Of a stretch of 40,301 nucleotides of DNA, positions 16,393-24,717 are shown piece by piece; position 1 is the stretch's first letter, and each line of letters begins with the position of its first letter. The position numbers and the translations under genes were made by a program. The DNA lies in NCBI GenBank assembly GCA_947457105.1, contig CANGUP010000006.1, positions 1 to 40,301 of the forward strand, given 5' to 3'. Under the pieces are notes generated by a model. The model was not told where the DNA came from, did not search any database, and was given only the letters and a program-made list of their open reading frames with translations. Origin of the DNA: Flavobacteriaceae bacterium. Lineage in GTDB: Bacteria > Bacteroidota > Bacteroidia > Flavobacteriales > Flavobacteriaceae.

Positions 16393-17049
16393 ATGAATAA
16401 CAAAAAAGCATTCATATTCGACCTTGACGGAGTAATTGTTGACACAGCAAAATATCATTTTTTGGCGTGGCAAAAATTATCTCAAGAACTAGGCATCGAA
16501 TTTACACCCGAACACAACGAAGAATTAAAAGGAGTTAGCCGTGTTCGTTCTCTTGAAATTATTTTAGAACTTGGAGGAATTCAAGCTTCTGAAGAAGACA
16601 AAAACAAATGGCTTATTCAAAAAAACGAAGATTATCTATCCTATTTGGTAAATATTGATGAAAGTGAAATTTTACCTGGTGTACTTCCTGTATTGCACTA
16701 TTTAAAAGATAAAAATCAACTAATTGCATTAGGTTCTGCAAGTAAAAACGCAAGACCAATTTTAGAAAAAACAGGTATTCTAAATCTATTTGATGCAATT
16801 GTTGACGGAAATGACGTTTCCAATGCAAAACCTGATCCTGAAGTATTTCTTCAAGCTACAAAAAAATTAGGTGCAACTAACGAAAATTCAATTGTTTTTG
16901 AAGATTCTGTTGCAGGAATTCAAGCGGCTAATATTGCAAATATGACCAGCATTGGAATTGGAGAAGCAACAACATTACACGAAGCAAAATATATATTTAA
17001 AGATTTTACTTTTATTGATGTTTCTTTTATTGAATCGTTGATAAATTAG
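16393..17049 (+). CDS. pgmB: beta-phosphoglucomutase
   Basis: The product has 218 residues and is a HAD-superfamily protein with a helical cap. The catalytic loop FDLDGVIVDT carries the nucleophile Asp10 and acid/base Asp12. The cap motif KGVSRVRSLEIIL, motif II GSAS (about 116-119), the motif III region NAKPDPEVFL and motif IV FEDSVAGIQAA are all present. These match beta-phosphoglucomutase in particular, rather than a general phosphatase. It converts beta-glucose-1-phosphate, the product of the neighbouring inverting GH65 phosphorylase, to glucose-6-phosphate in the cytoplasm. The length is normal for the family. It lies 10 bp after the transporter and 95 bp before GH65. Confidence 0.93.
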   Translation: MNNKKAFIFDLDGVIVDTAKYHFLAWQKLSQELGIEFTPEHNEELKGVSRVRSLEIILELGGIQASEEDKNKWLIQKNEDYLSYLVNIDESEILPGVLPVLHYLKDKNQLIALGSASKNARPILEKTGILNLFDAIVDGNDVSNAKPDPEVFLQATKKLGATNENSIVFEDSVAGIQAANIANMTSIGIGEATTLHEAKYIFKDFTFIDVSFIESLIN

Positions 17050-17099
17050 AGAATAGAATAAAGAAAAAAGAGAATAGATATTTTGAAAGTTTAAGATTC

Positions 17100-17137
17100 A
17101 ACTTCTAAACTTCTAAACTCCTAAACTTTTAAACTTA
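17100..17137 (+). repeat. 8-bp tandem repeat in the leader of the GH65 gene
   Basis: Four and three-quarter copies of an octamer follow one another: AACTTCTA, AACTTCTA, AACTCCTA, AACTTTTA, AACTTA. The array ends 7 bases before the GH65 ATG. Such a short array can gain or lose units by slippage and could tune translation of the following gene. Confidence 0.8.
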
Positions 17138-17144
17138 AAATAAA

Positions 17145-19448
17145 ATGAACCAAGATTATATCAAAGCAGACAATTGGTCCATCATTGAAGAAGGATTTGA
17201 TGCAGAAAGAGTAAAATCGTCTGAAAGTTTATTCAGTATCGGAAACGGTGCTATGGGACAACGCGCTAATTTTGAAGAATACTATTCAGGCAAAACATTT
17301 CAAGGAAGCTATATTGCAGGAATTTATTATCCTGACAAAACAAAAGTGGGTTGGTGGAAAAATGGCTACCCTGAATATTTTGCAAAAGTATTAAATGCTC
17401 CTAATTGGATTGGAATTGACATTGAAATAAACAATGAAGTTTTTGATTTGGCTAAATGCAAAACTGTTGCCAATTTTAAACGTGAGTTGAATATGAAAGA
17501 AGGTATTTACCATCGTTCTTTCTCTGCTACATTGCAAAACGGATTGGAAATTTCGGTTAAAGTAACGCGTTTTCTATCATTAGATATTGATGAACTAGGT
17601 GTGATTAATTTTGAGATTACTCCATTAAATGGTGATGCCAAAATTGTTTACAAGCCTTATATTGATGCCGGCGTTCACAACGAAGATGCTAACTGGGAAG
17701 AGAAATTCTGGGAACCATTGAACGTGCAACATTCAAATAATGAGGCATTTGTTACTGCTAGAACGTTCAAAACTCATTTCACGGCAACCACTTTTATGCA
17801 GAATACCATTCTGTTGAACGGTTCAAACGTAAATGCTTCGCCTATTAATATTGAAAAAAACAACGAAAAAGTTCAGTTTTCTTATGAGATAAATGTAGCT
17901 AAAGAACAAACTGCTACAATTCAAAAATTAGGTGGTTATACGGTTTCATTAAATCATGAAAACACACAAGTTGCCGCTCAAAATGTTATTGCTGAAGGTT
18001 TGAAAATTGGTTACTCAAATTTGAAAGAAAATCAGATTCAAGCTTGGGCAAAAATTTGGGAAATGAGCGACATTACTATTGATGGTGATGTAAAAGCGCA
18101 ACAAGGAATTCGTTTCAACATTTTCCAATTAAACCAAACCTATTTAGGAAAAGATTCTCGATTAAATATTGGTCCAAAAGGATTTACTGGTGAAAAATAC
18201 GGAGGTTCTACCTATTGGGATACAGAAGCTTATTGCATTCCTTTTTATATGGCTACGAAAGACCAACAAGTAGCAAGAAATTTATTGACTTATCGATACA
18301 ATCATCTAGATAAAGCGATTGAAAATGCTGGTAAATTAGGTTTCAAAAACGGAGCTGCTTTGTATCCGATGGTTACCATGAATGGCGAAGAATGTCATAA
18401 CGAATGGGAAATCACTTTTGAAGAAATTCATAGAAACGGTGCGATTGCTTTTGCTATATTTAATTATCACAGATTCACAGGAGATTACTCTTATATTCCT
18501 GAAAAAGGATTAGAAGTTCTTATCGGAATTGCACGTTTTTGGCACCAAAGAGCAACCTACTCTACTTACAGAAATCAATATGTGATTTTAGGAGTTACAG
18601 GTCCGAATGAATATGAAAACAACGTAAATAATAATTTCTATACTAATTATTTGGCTAAATGGTGTATAGATTATGCTGTTGAACAAATTAATAAAGTAGA
18701 AAAAGAATATACTTCTGATTATTCTCGAATATTGAGTAAAGTGAATTTGGATAATGCAGAAATCGCACATTGGAAAGCGGTTGCTGATAATATGTATTTT
18801 CCATATTCAAAAGAACATGATGTTTACTTACAACAAGATGGTTTCTTAGATAAAGAATTGGTGAAAGTTCATGATTTAGACAAGAGTCAACGTCCAATTA
18901 ACCAAAAATGGTCTTGGGATAGAATTTTGCGTTCACCATACATAAAACAAGCGGATACATTACAAGGTTTCTATTTCTTTGAAGATCATTTTACCAAAGA
19001 ACAATTAGAAAAACATTTCGATTTTTACGAACCATTTACTGTTCACGAAAGTTCACTTTCGCCTTGTGTACACTCTATTCAAGCTGCAACTCTTGATAGA
19101 ATGGAACAAGCTTACACATTTTACTTAAGAACATCTCGTTTAGACTTAGACGACTACAATAAAGAAGTAGAAGAAGGTTGTCACATCACCTCAATGGCTG
19201 GAACTTGGATGAGTATAGTTGAAGGTTTTGGCGGAATGAGAGTTAAGAATGACACTTTACATTTTGAACCAAAAATCCCATCACAATGGCAAGGTTACTC
19301 GTTCAAAATAAACTTCAGAAATCAAATCTTAAAAGTTGAAGTTCTACAAAATGAGACTAAATTTTCATTAGAAGGAAGCAAAGAGATATCTGTTTTCGTG
19401 AATGGAAAAGAAGTATTAGTTGAGCCGAATAGTTTAGTAACGGTTTAG
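17145..19448 (+). CDS. GH65 maltose phosphorylase
   Basis: The product has 767 residues, close to the family's usual 750-790. The N-terminal super-sandwich begins with ESLFSIGNGAMGQRANFEE. The (alpha/alpha)6 barrel contains the GPKGFTGEKYGGSTYWDTEAY segment (about 341-361) and MNGEECHNEWEITFEEIHRN (about 412-431), which holds the catalytic general-acid Glu of maltose phosphorylases. The C-terminal part includes HITSMAGTWMSIVEGFGGMR, the phosphate-site region of GH65. No signal peptide is present, so it is cytoplasmic. It phosphorolyses maltose to glucose and beta-glucose-1-phosphate. Kojibiose or trehalose phosphorylase is possible in GH65, but the motif and the starch context favour maltose. 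A strong terminator follows the stop codon. Confidence 0.92.
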   Translation: MNQDYIKADNWSIIEEGFDAERVKSSESLFSIGNGAMGQRANFEEYYSGKTFQGSYIAGIYYPDKTKVGWWKNGYPEYFAKVLNAPNWIGIDIEINNEVFDLAKCKTVANFKRELNMKEGIYHRSFSATLQNGLEISVKVTRFLSLDIDELGVINFEITPLNGDAKIVYKPYIDAGVHNEDANWEEKFWEPLNVQHSNNEAFVTARTFKTHFTATTFMQNTILLNGSNVNASPINIEKNNEKVQFSYEINVAKEQTATIQKLGGYTVSLNHENTQVAAQNVIAEGLKIGYSNLKENQIQAWAKIWEMSDITIDGDVKAQQGIRFNIFQLNQTYLGKDSRLNIGPKGFTGEKYGGSTYWDTEAYCIPFYMATKDQQVARNLLTYRYNHLDKAIENAGKLGFKNGAALYPMVTMNGEECHNEWEITFEEIHRNGAIAFAIFNYHRFTGDYSYIPEKGLEVLIGIARFWHQRATYSTYRNQYVILGVTGPNEYENNVNNNFYTNYLAKWCIDYAVEQINKVEKEYTSDYSRILSKVNLDNAEIAHWKAVADNMYFPYSKEHDVYLQQDGFLDKELVKVHDLDKSQRPINQKWSWDRILRSPYIKQADTLQGFYFFEDHFTKEQLEKHFDFYEPFTVHESSLSPCVHSIQAATLDRMEQAYTFYLRTSRLDLDDYNKEVEEGCHITSMAGTWMSIVEGFGGMRVKNDTLHFEPKIPSQWQGYSFKINFRNQILKVEVLQNETKFSLEGSKEISVFVNGKEVLVEPNSLVTV

Positions 19449-19465
19449 AATAAAAAGATTAATTT

Positions 19466-19501
19466 AACCCTTTCAGAGTTTTGGATTCTGAAAGGGTTTT
19501 T
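19466..19501 (+). terminator. terminator hairpin between GH65 and the periplasmic GH13 gene
   Basis: AACCCTTTCAGA (19466-19477) pairs perfectly with TCTGAAAGGGTT (19487-19498), 12 bp with a nine-base loop, followed by TTTTT. It ends 12 bases before the next ATG, so no promoter fits between. The four downstream enzymes would depend on read-through or on a promoter inside the GH65 coding region. Confidence 0.88.
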
Positions 19502-19513
19502 AAATAAAAAAAC

Positions 19514-21343
19514 ATGAAAAAAATCATCCTTCTTTTTCTAGTAACTTCATTATCATTCGCTCAGGTTGACCGAGTTGAACCTCCTTTTTGGTGGAGTGCC
19601 ATGGAACATTCTGATGTTCAAATAATGTTCTACGGAAAAAATATCGCAGAAAATCAAGTTTCCGTTTCAAATGGAATTATCATTAAAGGTATTCAAAAAA
19701 CAGAAAATCCTAACTACGTTTTCGTAACCATCGACACAAAAAATACAACGGCTCAAGATTTAGTTTTCACTTTTAAAAACAAAAACAAGTCGTTTACTCA
19801 AAACTATTCTTTAAAATCACGTACAGAAAATTCTAAATTCAGAAAGAGCTTCGATAGTTCTGATATGATTTATTTACTAATGCCTGATAGATTTGCAAAT
19901 GGAAATACAAACAATGACAGCCATCCTTCGGTAATTGAAAAAGCTGATAGAACAAAAATCGACGGACGTTATGGTGGCGATATTGATGGGATGATTAAAA
20001 ATTTAGATTACATTAAAGATTTAGGCGCAACAACTTTATGGCCAACACCACTTTGTGAAGACAATGACGAAAGAGGCTCATATCACACTTATGGTCAATC
20101 AGATGTTTATAAAATTGATCCACGATTTGGCACAAATGAAGACTATGTAAAATTAAGTAATGAACTACATAATCGCGACATGAAATTAATCATGGATTAT
20201 GTAACTAATCACTGGAGTTATAACCATTGGATGATGAAAGACATGCCAACATACGATTGGTTTCATCAATTTCCAGGATTCAAGCAGACCAATTTTAAAA
20301 CCACAATACATTCTGATACAAATGCCTCTGAAACTGATAAAAACTTAGCAACAAGTGGTTGGTTTGTAAAATCAATGCCCGATTTGAATCAGAAAAACCC
20401 ATTAGTGCTTAACTATTTAATTCAAAATGCCATTTGGTGGATAGAATATGCAAATCTTGATGGTTTTAGAGTAGATACTTATCCTTACACTGATAAAGAA
20501 TCAATTGCTCTTTGGACAAAAGCAGTAACTGACGAATATCCAAATTTTAATATTGCTGCCGAAGCATGGTTATATTCTCATGCACAAATTTCTTATTGGC
20601 AAAAAGATAGTAAAATTTCAGCTATTCAAAGCTATAATTCTTATTGCCCAACCGTAATGGATTTTATGTTGCAAACCATTTTAGAAAAAGGTGTTTTGAA
20701 AGAAGAAAAGCAAAATTGGAATGAAGGTGTAACCAAATTTTATGATACCTTTTCAAATGATTTCTTATATTCAAACATCAACAATATGTTTGTTTTTGCA
20801 GAAAATCATGATACACAACGTATCAATTTTGTCTATCCAAAATTTGAAGATTACAAAATTACAATGGCTTTAATCGCTACTATTCGAGGTATTCCTCAGT
20901 TGTATTATGGCTCAGAAATTGGAATGACTGGAAGTAAAAATGTTGGTGATGGCGATATTCGTCGAGAATTTCCTGGCGGATGGTCTGACCATAAACAAAA
21001 CGCGTTTACAAAAGAAGGAAGAACTGCTGAACAAGAAAAATATCATGCAGTAACTAAGAAACTTTTCAACTGGAGAAAAAATAAAAAAGTAATCCACACC
21101 GGAAAAACAACACACTACATTCCTGAAAACAATGTTTATGTTTATTTCAGATATAATGAAAAGGAAAGTGTAATGGTAATAATGAATAATAGCGTTGAAA
21201 AACAAAAAATGAATATCAATCACTTTAAAGAAAGTATCAAGAACAATACTTCAGGAAAAGATGTCCTTACTGATAAATCATTTGATTTAAAAAATGATAT
21301 TGAAATTGAAGGAAAATCAGTTTTTATTTTAGAATTGAAGTAA
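19514..21343 (+). CDS. susA: periplasmic GH13 neopullulanase/cyclomaltodextrinase (SusA-like)
   Basis: The product has 609 residues. The signal peptide is cut after SFA (residue 16). The N-terminal cyclomaltodextrinase-type beta domain (about 20-105) starts with VEPPFWWSAMEHSDVQIMFYG, the barrel follows, and a C-terminal beta domain starts after about residue 520. Catalytic regions are DYVTNH (228-233), GFRVDTYPY with nucleophile Asp321, AAEAW with Glu350 and AENHDTQR with Asp433. The N-terminal module and overall plan match SusA of Bacteroides, which hydrolyses maltodextrins, pullulan and cyclodextrins in the periplasm. It begins the four-gene tight cluster susA, esterase, GH31, GH13, with 1-10 bp gaps. 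Confidence 0.9.
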   Translation: MKKIILLFLVTSLSFAQVDRVEPPFWWSAMEHSDVQIMFYGKNIAENQVSVSNGIIIKGIQKTENPNYVFVTIDTKNTTAQDLVFTFKNKNKSFTQNYSLKSRTENSKFRKSFDSSDMIYLLMPDRFANGNTNNDSHPSVIEKADRTKIDGRYGGDIDGMIKNLDYIKDLGATTLWPTPLCEDNDERGSYHTYGQSDVYKIDPRFGTNEDYVKLSNELHNRDMKLIMDYVTNHWSYNHWMMKDMPTYDWFHQFPGFKQTNFKTTIHSDTNASETDKNLATSGWFVKSMPDLNQKNPLVLNYLIQNAIWWIEYANLDGFRVDTYPYTDKESIALWTKAVTDEYPNFNIAAEAWLYSHAQISYWQKDSKISAIQSYNSYCPTVMDFMLQTILEKGVLKEEKQNWNEGVTKFYDTFSNDFLYSNINNMFVFAENHDTQRINFVYPKFEDYKITMALIATIRGIPQLYYGSEIGMTGSKNVGDGDIRREFPGGWSDHKQNAFTKEGRTAEQEKYHAVTKKLFNWRKNKKVIHTGKTTHYIPENNVYVYFRYNEKESVMVIMNNSVEKQKMNINHFKESIKNNTSGKDVLTDKSFDLKNDIEIEGKSVFILELK

Positions 21344-21344
21344 A

Positions 21345-22283
21345 ATGAAAAAACTACTTTTAATCTTATTAACCGCTACATTTTCATTTGCTCAAAGCAA
21401 AATTGAAAGTCATCAAATTATTGACAAAGAAAAAATTGAAGGAATTATTAATCGAATTGATAGTTTTCCAACAAAATTGATTGTTCCGAGAACCGTTGAT
21501 GTTTGGTTGCCATCCAATTATTCTAAAGATAAAAAATACAGCGTTTTGTACATGCACGACGGACAAATGCTATTTGATGCCTCTTCAACTTGGAACAAAC
21601 AAGAATGGATGGTTGATGAAGTAGTTTCAAAATTAAATTCTGAAAATAAAATTCAAGATATTATTGTTGTTGCCATTTGGAACATTCCAAACTTGCGTCA
21701 TATGGATTTATATCCAAACAAACCTTATCAATTACTATCAAAAGAAATTCAAGAACAAATTCAAACAGAGGTAAAAAAGGCAAGATTTCCATTTGATGAC
21801 AAAAAGATAAATTCTGACAACTACCTTCAATTTATTGTTACAGAATTAAAACCTTATATCGATCAAAATTACTCTGTCTACACTGATGCTGAACATACTG
21901 GAATTATGGGTTCAAGTATGGGTGGATTGATTTCGATGTACGCCATTTGTGAATATCCTAATATTTTCGGAAAAGCGAGTTGTCTATCAACGCATTGGGT
22001 TGGATTTCGTGATTTTGAAAACAATCCTATTCCGGAAAGTTTTTTTACTTATATGCAGAAAAATTTACCCGATCCAAAAAATCATAAAATCTATTTCGAT
22101 TACGGAACTGAAACACTTGACGCGAGTTATTTAAAGTATGAATATCGTGTTGATGAAGTGTTACAATCAAAAGGATATACAACAGAAAATTATAAAAGTC
22201 TTAAATTTGAAGGTGAAAACCATTCGGAAGCTTCTTGGCAAAAGCGAATCAATATTCCTGTTGAATTTATGTTTGAAAAATAA
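21345..22283 (+). CDS. periplasmic esterase-D-like alpha/beta hydrolase in the starch operon
   Basis: The product has 312 residues. The signal peptide is cut after SFA (residue 16). The alpha/beta-hydrolase fold of the esterase D/FrsA-like group is visible in the LIVPRTVDVWLPSNY and YSVLYMHDGQMLFD segments, followed by the nucleophile elbow GSSMGG with Ser191 central and a C-terminal ENHSEASW with the candidate catalytic His. An acidic residue within YFDYGTETLD (about 247-256) may complete the triad. It lies one base after susA and 10 before the GH31 gene, so it belongs to the operon. Its substrate is unknown. Possibilities are deacylation of acylated glucans or a cell-wall or siderophore ester; none is shown by the sequence. 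Confidence 0.85.
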   Translation: MKKLLLILLTATFSFAQSKIESHQIIDKEKIEGIINRIDSFPTKLIVPRTVDVWLPSNYSKDKKYSVLYMHDGQMLFDASSTWNKQEWMVDEVVSKLNSENKIQDIIVVAIWNIPNLRHMDLYPNKPYQLLSKEIQEQIQTEVKKARFPFDDKKINSDNYLQFIVTELKPYIDQNYSVYTDAEHTGIMGSSMGGLISMYAICEYPNIFGKASCLSTHWVGFRDFENNPIPESFFTYMQKNLPDPKNHKIYFDYGTETLDASYLKYEYRVDEVLQSKGYTTENYKSLKFEGENHSEASWQKRINIPVEFMFEK

Positions 22284-22292
22284 AGTATAAAA

Positions 22293-24716
22293 ATGAAAAA
22301 AATATTTGCACTATTATTTATATCAACAATTTCATTTGCTCAAAATGCAGATAGAAAATTCATTAAAATTGAAAAACTTTCTAGTGGATTTTCGGTTAGA
22401 GTTTCAGATGGAAATTATTTAATAAATTTTCTAAATGATAAAATTATTGAAACTTCATTTACACCAAAAGGAGAAAAAAATTACAATCCATCAGATGCAG
22501 TTGTATTAAAAAATAAATTGAAAAACATCTCTTTCAAAGAGAATAAAAACTCAGTTGAATGTAGTTCCAAATCAAGTAATTTGAAGGTCGTTATTCAAAA
22601 AACACCATTCAAAATATCCTATTTAAATAATAACCAAGAAATTATTTCTGAAAAATCAGGTTATTTAAAACGTAGGCACATTCCACTTGAAAATGTAAAA
22701 GGAAATATTACAGCCGATTCCACTGAAGTTTTACAATTCAATATTTCATCAGACGAAGTTCTTTATGGTGGTGGCTCAAGAGCTTTAGGAATGAATCGTC
22801 GTGGCAACAAAATAGCACTTTACAACAGGGCACAATATGGTTATGAAACACGTGCCGAATTAATGAATTTCTGTATTCCATTGGTTTTATCTTCCAAAAT
22901 ATATGCTGTTCATTTTGATAACGAAGCCATTGGATATTTGGATTTAGATTCTAAAAAAGATAACACCTTAGAATATGAAACTATTTCTGGTAGAAAAACC
23001 TATCATGTAATTATAGGCAATTCTTGGGAGGATTTAGTAAAAAATTACACCGATTTAACCGGAAAACAACCTTTGCCACCACGCTGGGCATTCGGAAATT
23101 TCTCTTCTCGTTTTGGCTACCATACACAAGAAGAAGTTGAAAAAACCATTCGCAAATTTGAAGAAAGTAAAATTCCTGTCGATGCCATAATTCTGGATTT
23201 ATATTGGTTCGGAAAAACCGTTCAAGGTACAATGGGAAATCTAGAATGGGATAAAGATAACTTCCCAAATCCTGATAAAATGATTTCTGATTTGAATGCA
23301 AAAGGCGTAAAAACAGTTTTAATAACTGAACCATTTATCCTTACAACCTCATCTAAATGGCAAGAAACCGTTGATAAAAAAGTTTTAGCAACATTAAAAG
23401 ATGGAAAACCTGCTACTTGGGATTTCTATTTTGGAAACACCGGAATTGTTGACGTATTCAAACCCGAAGGAAAAGAATGGTTTTGGAATGTTTATAAACG
23501 ATTAATCAATCAAGGAGTTGCTGGACTTTGGGGTGATTTGGGTGAACCAGAAGTTTTTCCATCTTATGCCAATACTTTTGCAGGAACAGCTGATGAAATT
23601 CACAACGTTTACGGTCACAATTGGGCAAAATTAATTGCTGATGGTTACAAAAAAGATTTTTCTAATCAACGTCCATTTATTTTAATGCGTTCTGGATATT
23701 CTGGAAGTCAACGTTTTGGGATGATTCCTTGGAGTGGAGATGTTTCTAGAAGTTGGGGCGGATTGCAAAGTCAGATGGAAATTGCGCTTCAAATGGGAAT
23801 GCAAGGAATGGCTTATATGCACAGTGATTTAGGTGGTTTTGCTGGAGATTATTTTGACAACGAATTGTATTTACGTTGGCTACAATATGGTGTTTTCAAC
23901 CCAATTTTTCGTCCACACGCTCAAGAAGATGTAGCTTCAGAAGTAGCTTATAAAGACGTTGACACGAGAGAAATTGCTAAAAAAGCTGTCGAATTACGCT
24001 ATCAATTACTGCCTTACAATTACAATTTAGCTTTTGAAAATACTACAGAAGGAACTCCTTTAATGCGACCATTGTTTTTTAATGAACCAAACAACAAAGA
24101 ATTACTTTCAAAATCTGACGGTTATCTATGGGGAAATGATTTTTTGGTTTATCCAATTACAGAAAAAGGGCAAACTCAAAAAGAAGTTTATTTTCCGAAA
24201 AATTCAAATTGGTATGATTTCTACACTGGAAAAAAATACGACGCTGGAACAACTCAAAAAGTTGAATTAAATAAAAATAATATTCCAACATTTGTTCGTG
24301 GTGGTAGTTTTATTCCGATCAGTAAATCGACTCAAAATACTCAAAATTATGTACTAAACGATTTTGATGTTCATTATTATTTTGATGAAAAATCGGAAAA
24401 CTCTAAGCTAAACCTTTATAATGATGATGGTGTTATGCCAAATAATTTTGAAAATCTAAAATATGAAAAGTTCGATTTTAGAAGTAAATTAAGAAAAAAC
24501 GTTTTAAAAATAAAAGTAGAATATGACAAGGTTTTAAAATCCGATGAAACAAAAAAACTCAATTTAAAAATTCATAATTTAGAAAAAAATCCTTCTGTAA
24601 TAATTGTAAATAAAAAAGAATTACAAACCACGGATTACAAGTTTGAAAATAATATCCTAATTATTCCATTAGATTGCATAATAGATGTTGATAATGAAAT
24701 TGAAATAAAATTTTAA
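22293..24716 (+). CDS. GH31 alpha-glucosidase, secreted/periplasmic
   Basis: The product has 807 residues. The signal peptide ends at SFAQ (about residue 16). The N-terminal beta-sandwich (about 30-235) includes DEVLYGGGSRALGMNRRG. The catalytic barrel has RWAFGNFSSRFGYHTQEEV, then DLYWFG, the nucleophile motif GLWGDLGEPE (Asp415), the acid/base motif WSGDVSRSWGGL (Asp483) and HSDLGGF. C-terminal beta domains carry RPLFFNEPNNK and VYFPKNSNWYDFYTGKKYD. It removes glucose from the ends of maltooligosaccharides. In Bacteroides sus this job is done by the unrelated GH97 SusB, so the locus uses a different family. Activities other than alpha-glucosidase (for instance alpha-xylosidase) exist in GH31, but the setting favours alpha-glucosidase. 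Confidence 0.92.
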   Translation: MKKIFALLFISTISFAQNADRKFIKIEKLSSGFSVRVSDGNYLINFLNDKIIETSFTPKGEKNYNPSDAVVLKNKLKNISFKENKNSVECSSKSSNLKVVIQKTPFKISYLNNNQEIISEKSGYLKRRHIPLENVKGNITADSTEVLQFNISSDEVLYGGGSRALGMNRRGNKIALYNRAQYGYETRAELMNFCIPLVLSSKIYAVHFDNEAIGYLDLDSKKDNTLEYETISGRKTYHVIIGNSWEDLVKNYTDLTGKQPLPPRWAFGNFSSRFGYHTQEEVEKTIRKFEESKIPVDAIILDLYWFGKTVQGTMGNLEWDKDNFPNPDKMISDLNAKGVKTVLITEPFILTTSSKWQETVDKKVLATLKDGKPATWDFYFGNTGIVDVFKPEGKEWFWNVYKRLINQGVAGLWGDLGEPEVFPSYANTFAGTADEIHNVYGHNWAKLIADGYKKDFSNQRPFILMRSGYSGSQRFGMIPWSGDVSRSWGGLQSQMEIALQMGMQGMAYMHSDLGGFAGDYFDNELYLRWLQYGVFNPIFRPHAQEDVASEVAYKDVDTREIAKKAVELRYQLLPYNYNLAFENTTEGTPLMRPLFFNEPNNKELLSKSDGYLWGNDFLVYPITEKGQTQKEVYFPKNSNWYDFYTGKKYDAGTTQKVELNKNNIPTFVRGGSFIPISKSTQNTQNYVLNDFDVHYYFDEKSENSKLNLYNDDGVMPNNFENLKYEKFDFRSKLRKNVLKIKVEYDKVLKSDETKKLNLKIHNLEKNPSVIIVNKKELQTTDYKFENNILIIPLDCIIDVDNEIEIKF

Positions 24717-24717
24717 A

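Noticed and set aside
17100..17137. Octamer repeats considered as a CRISPR remnant
   Set aside because: Units are eight bases with no spacers, and no cas genes are in the window.
19717..19724. CGTTTTCG half-site inside the susA-like gene
   Set aside because: Only one half of the palindrome is present and it lies within coding sequence, so no operator is called.
24496..24505. AAAACGTTTT inside the GH31 gene, matching the operator core
   Set aside because: It is inside a coding region, lacks the flanking CG pairs, and A/T-rich codons make such decamers likely by chance.
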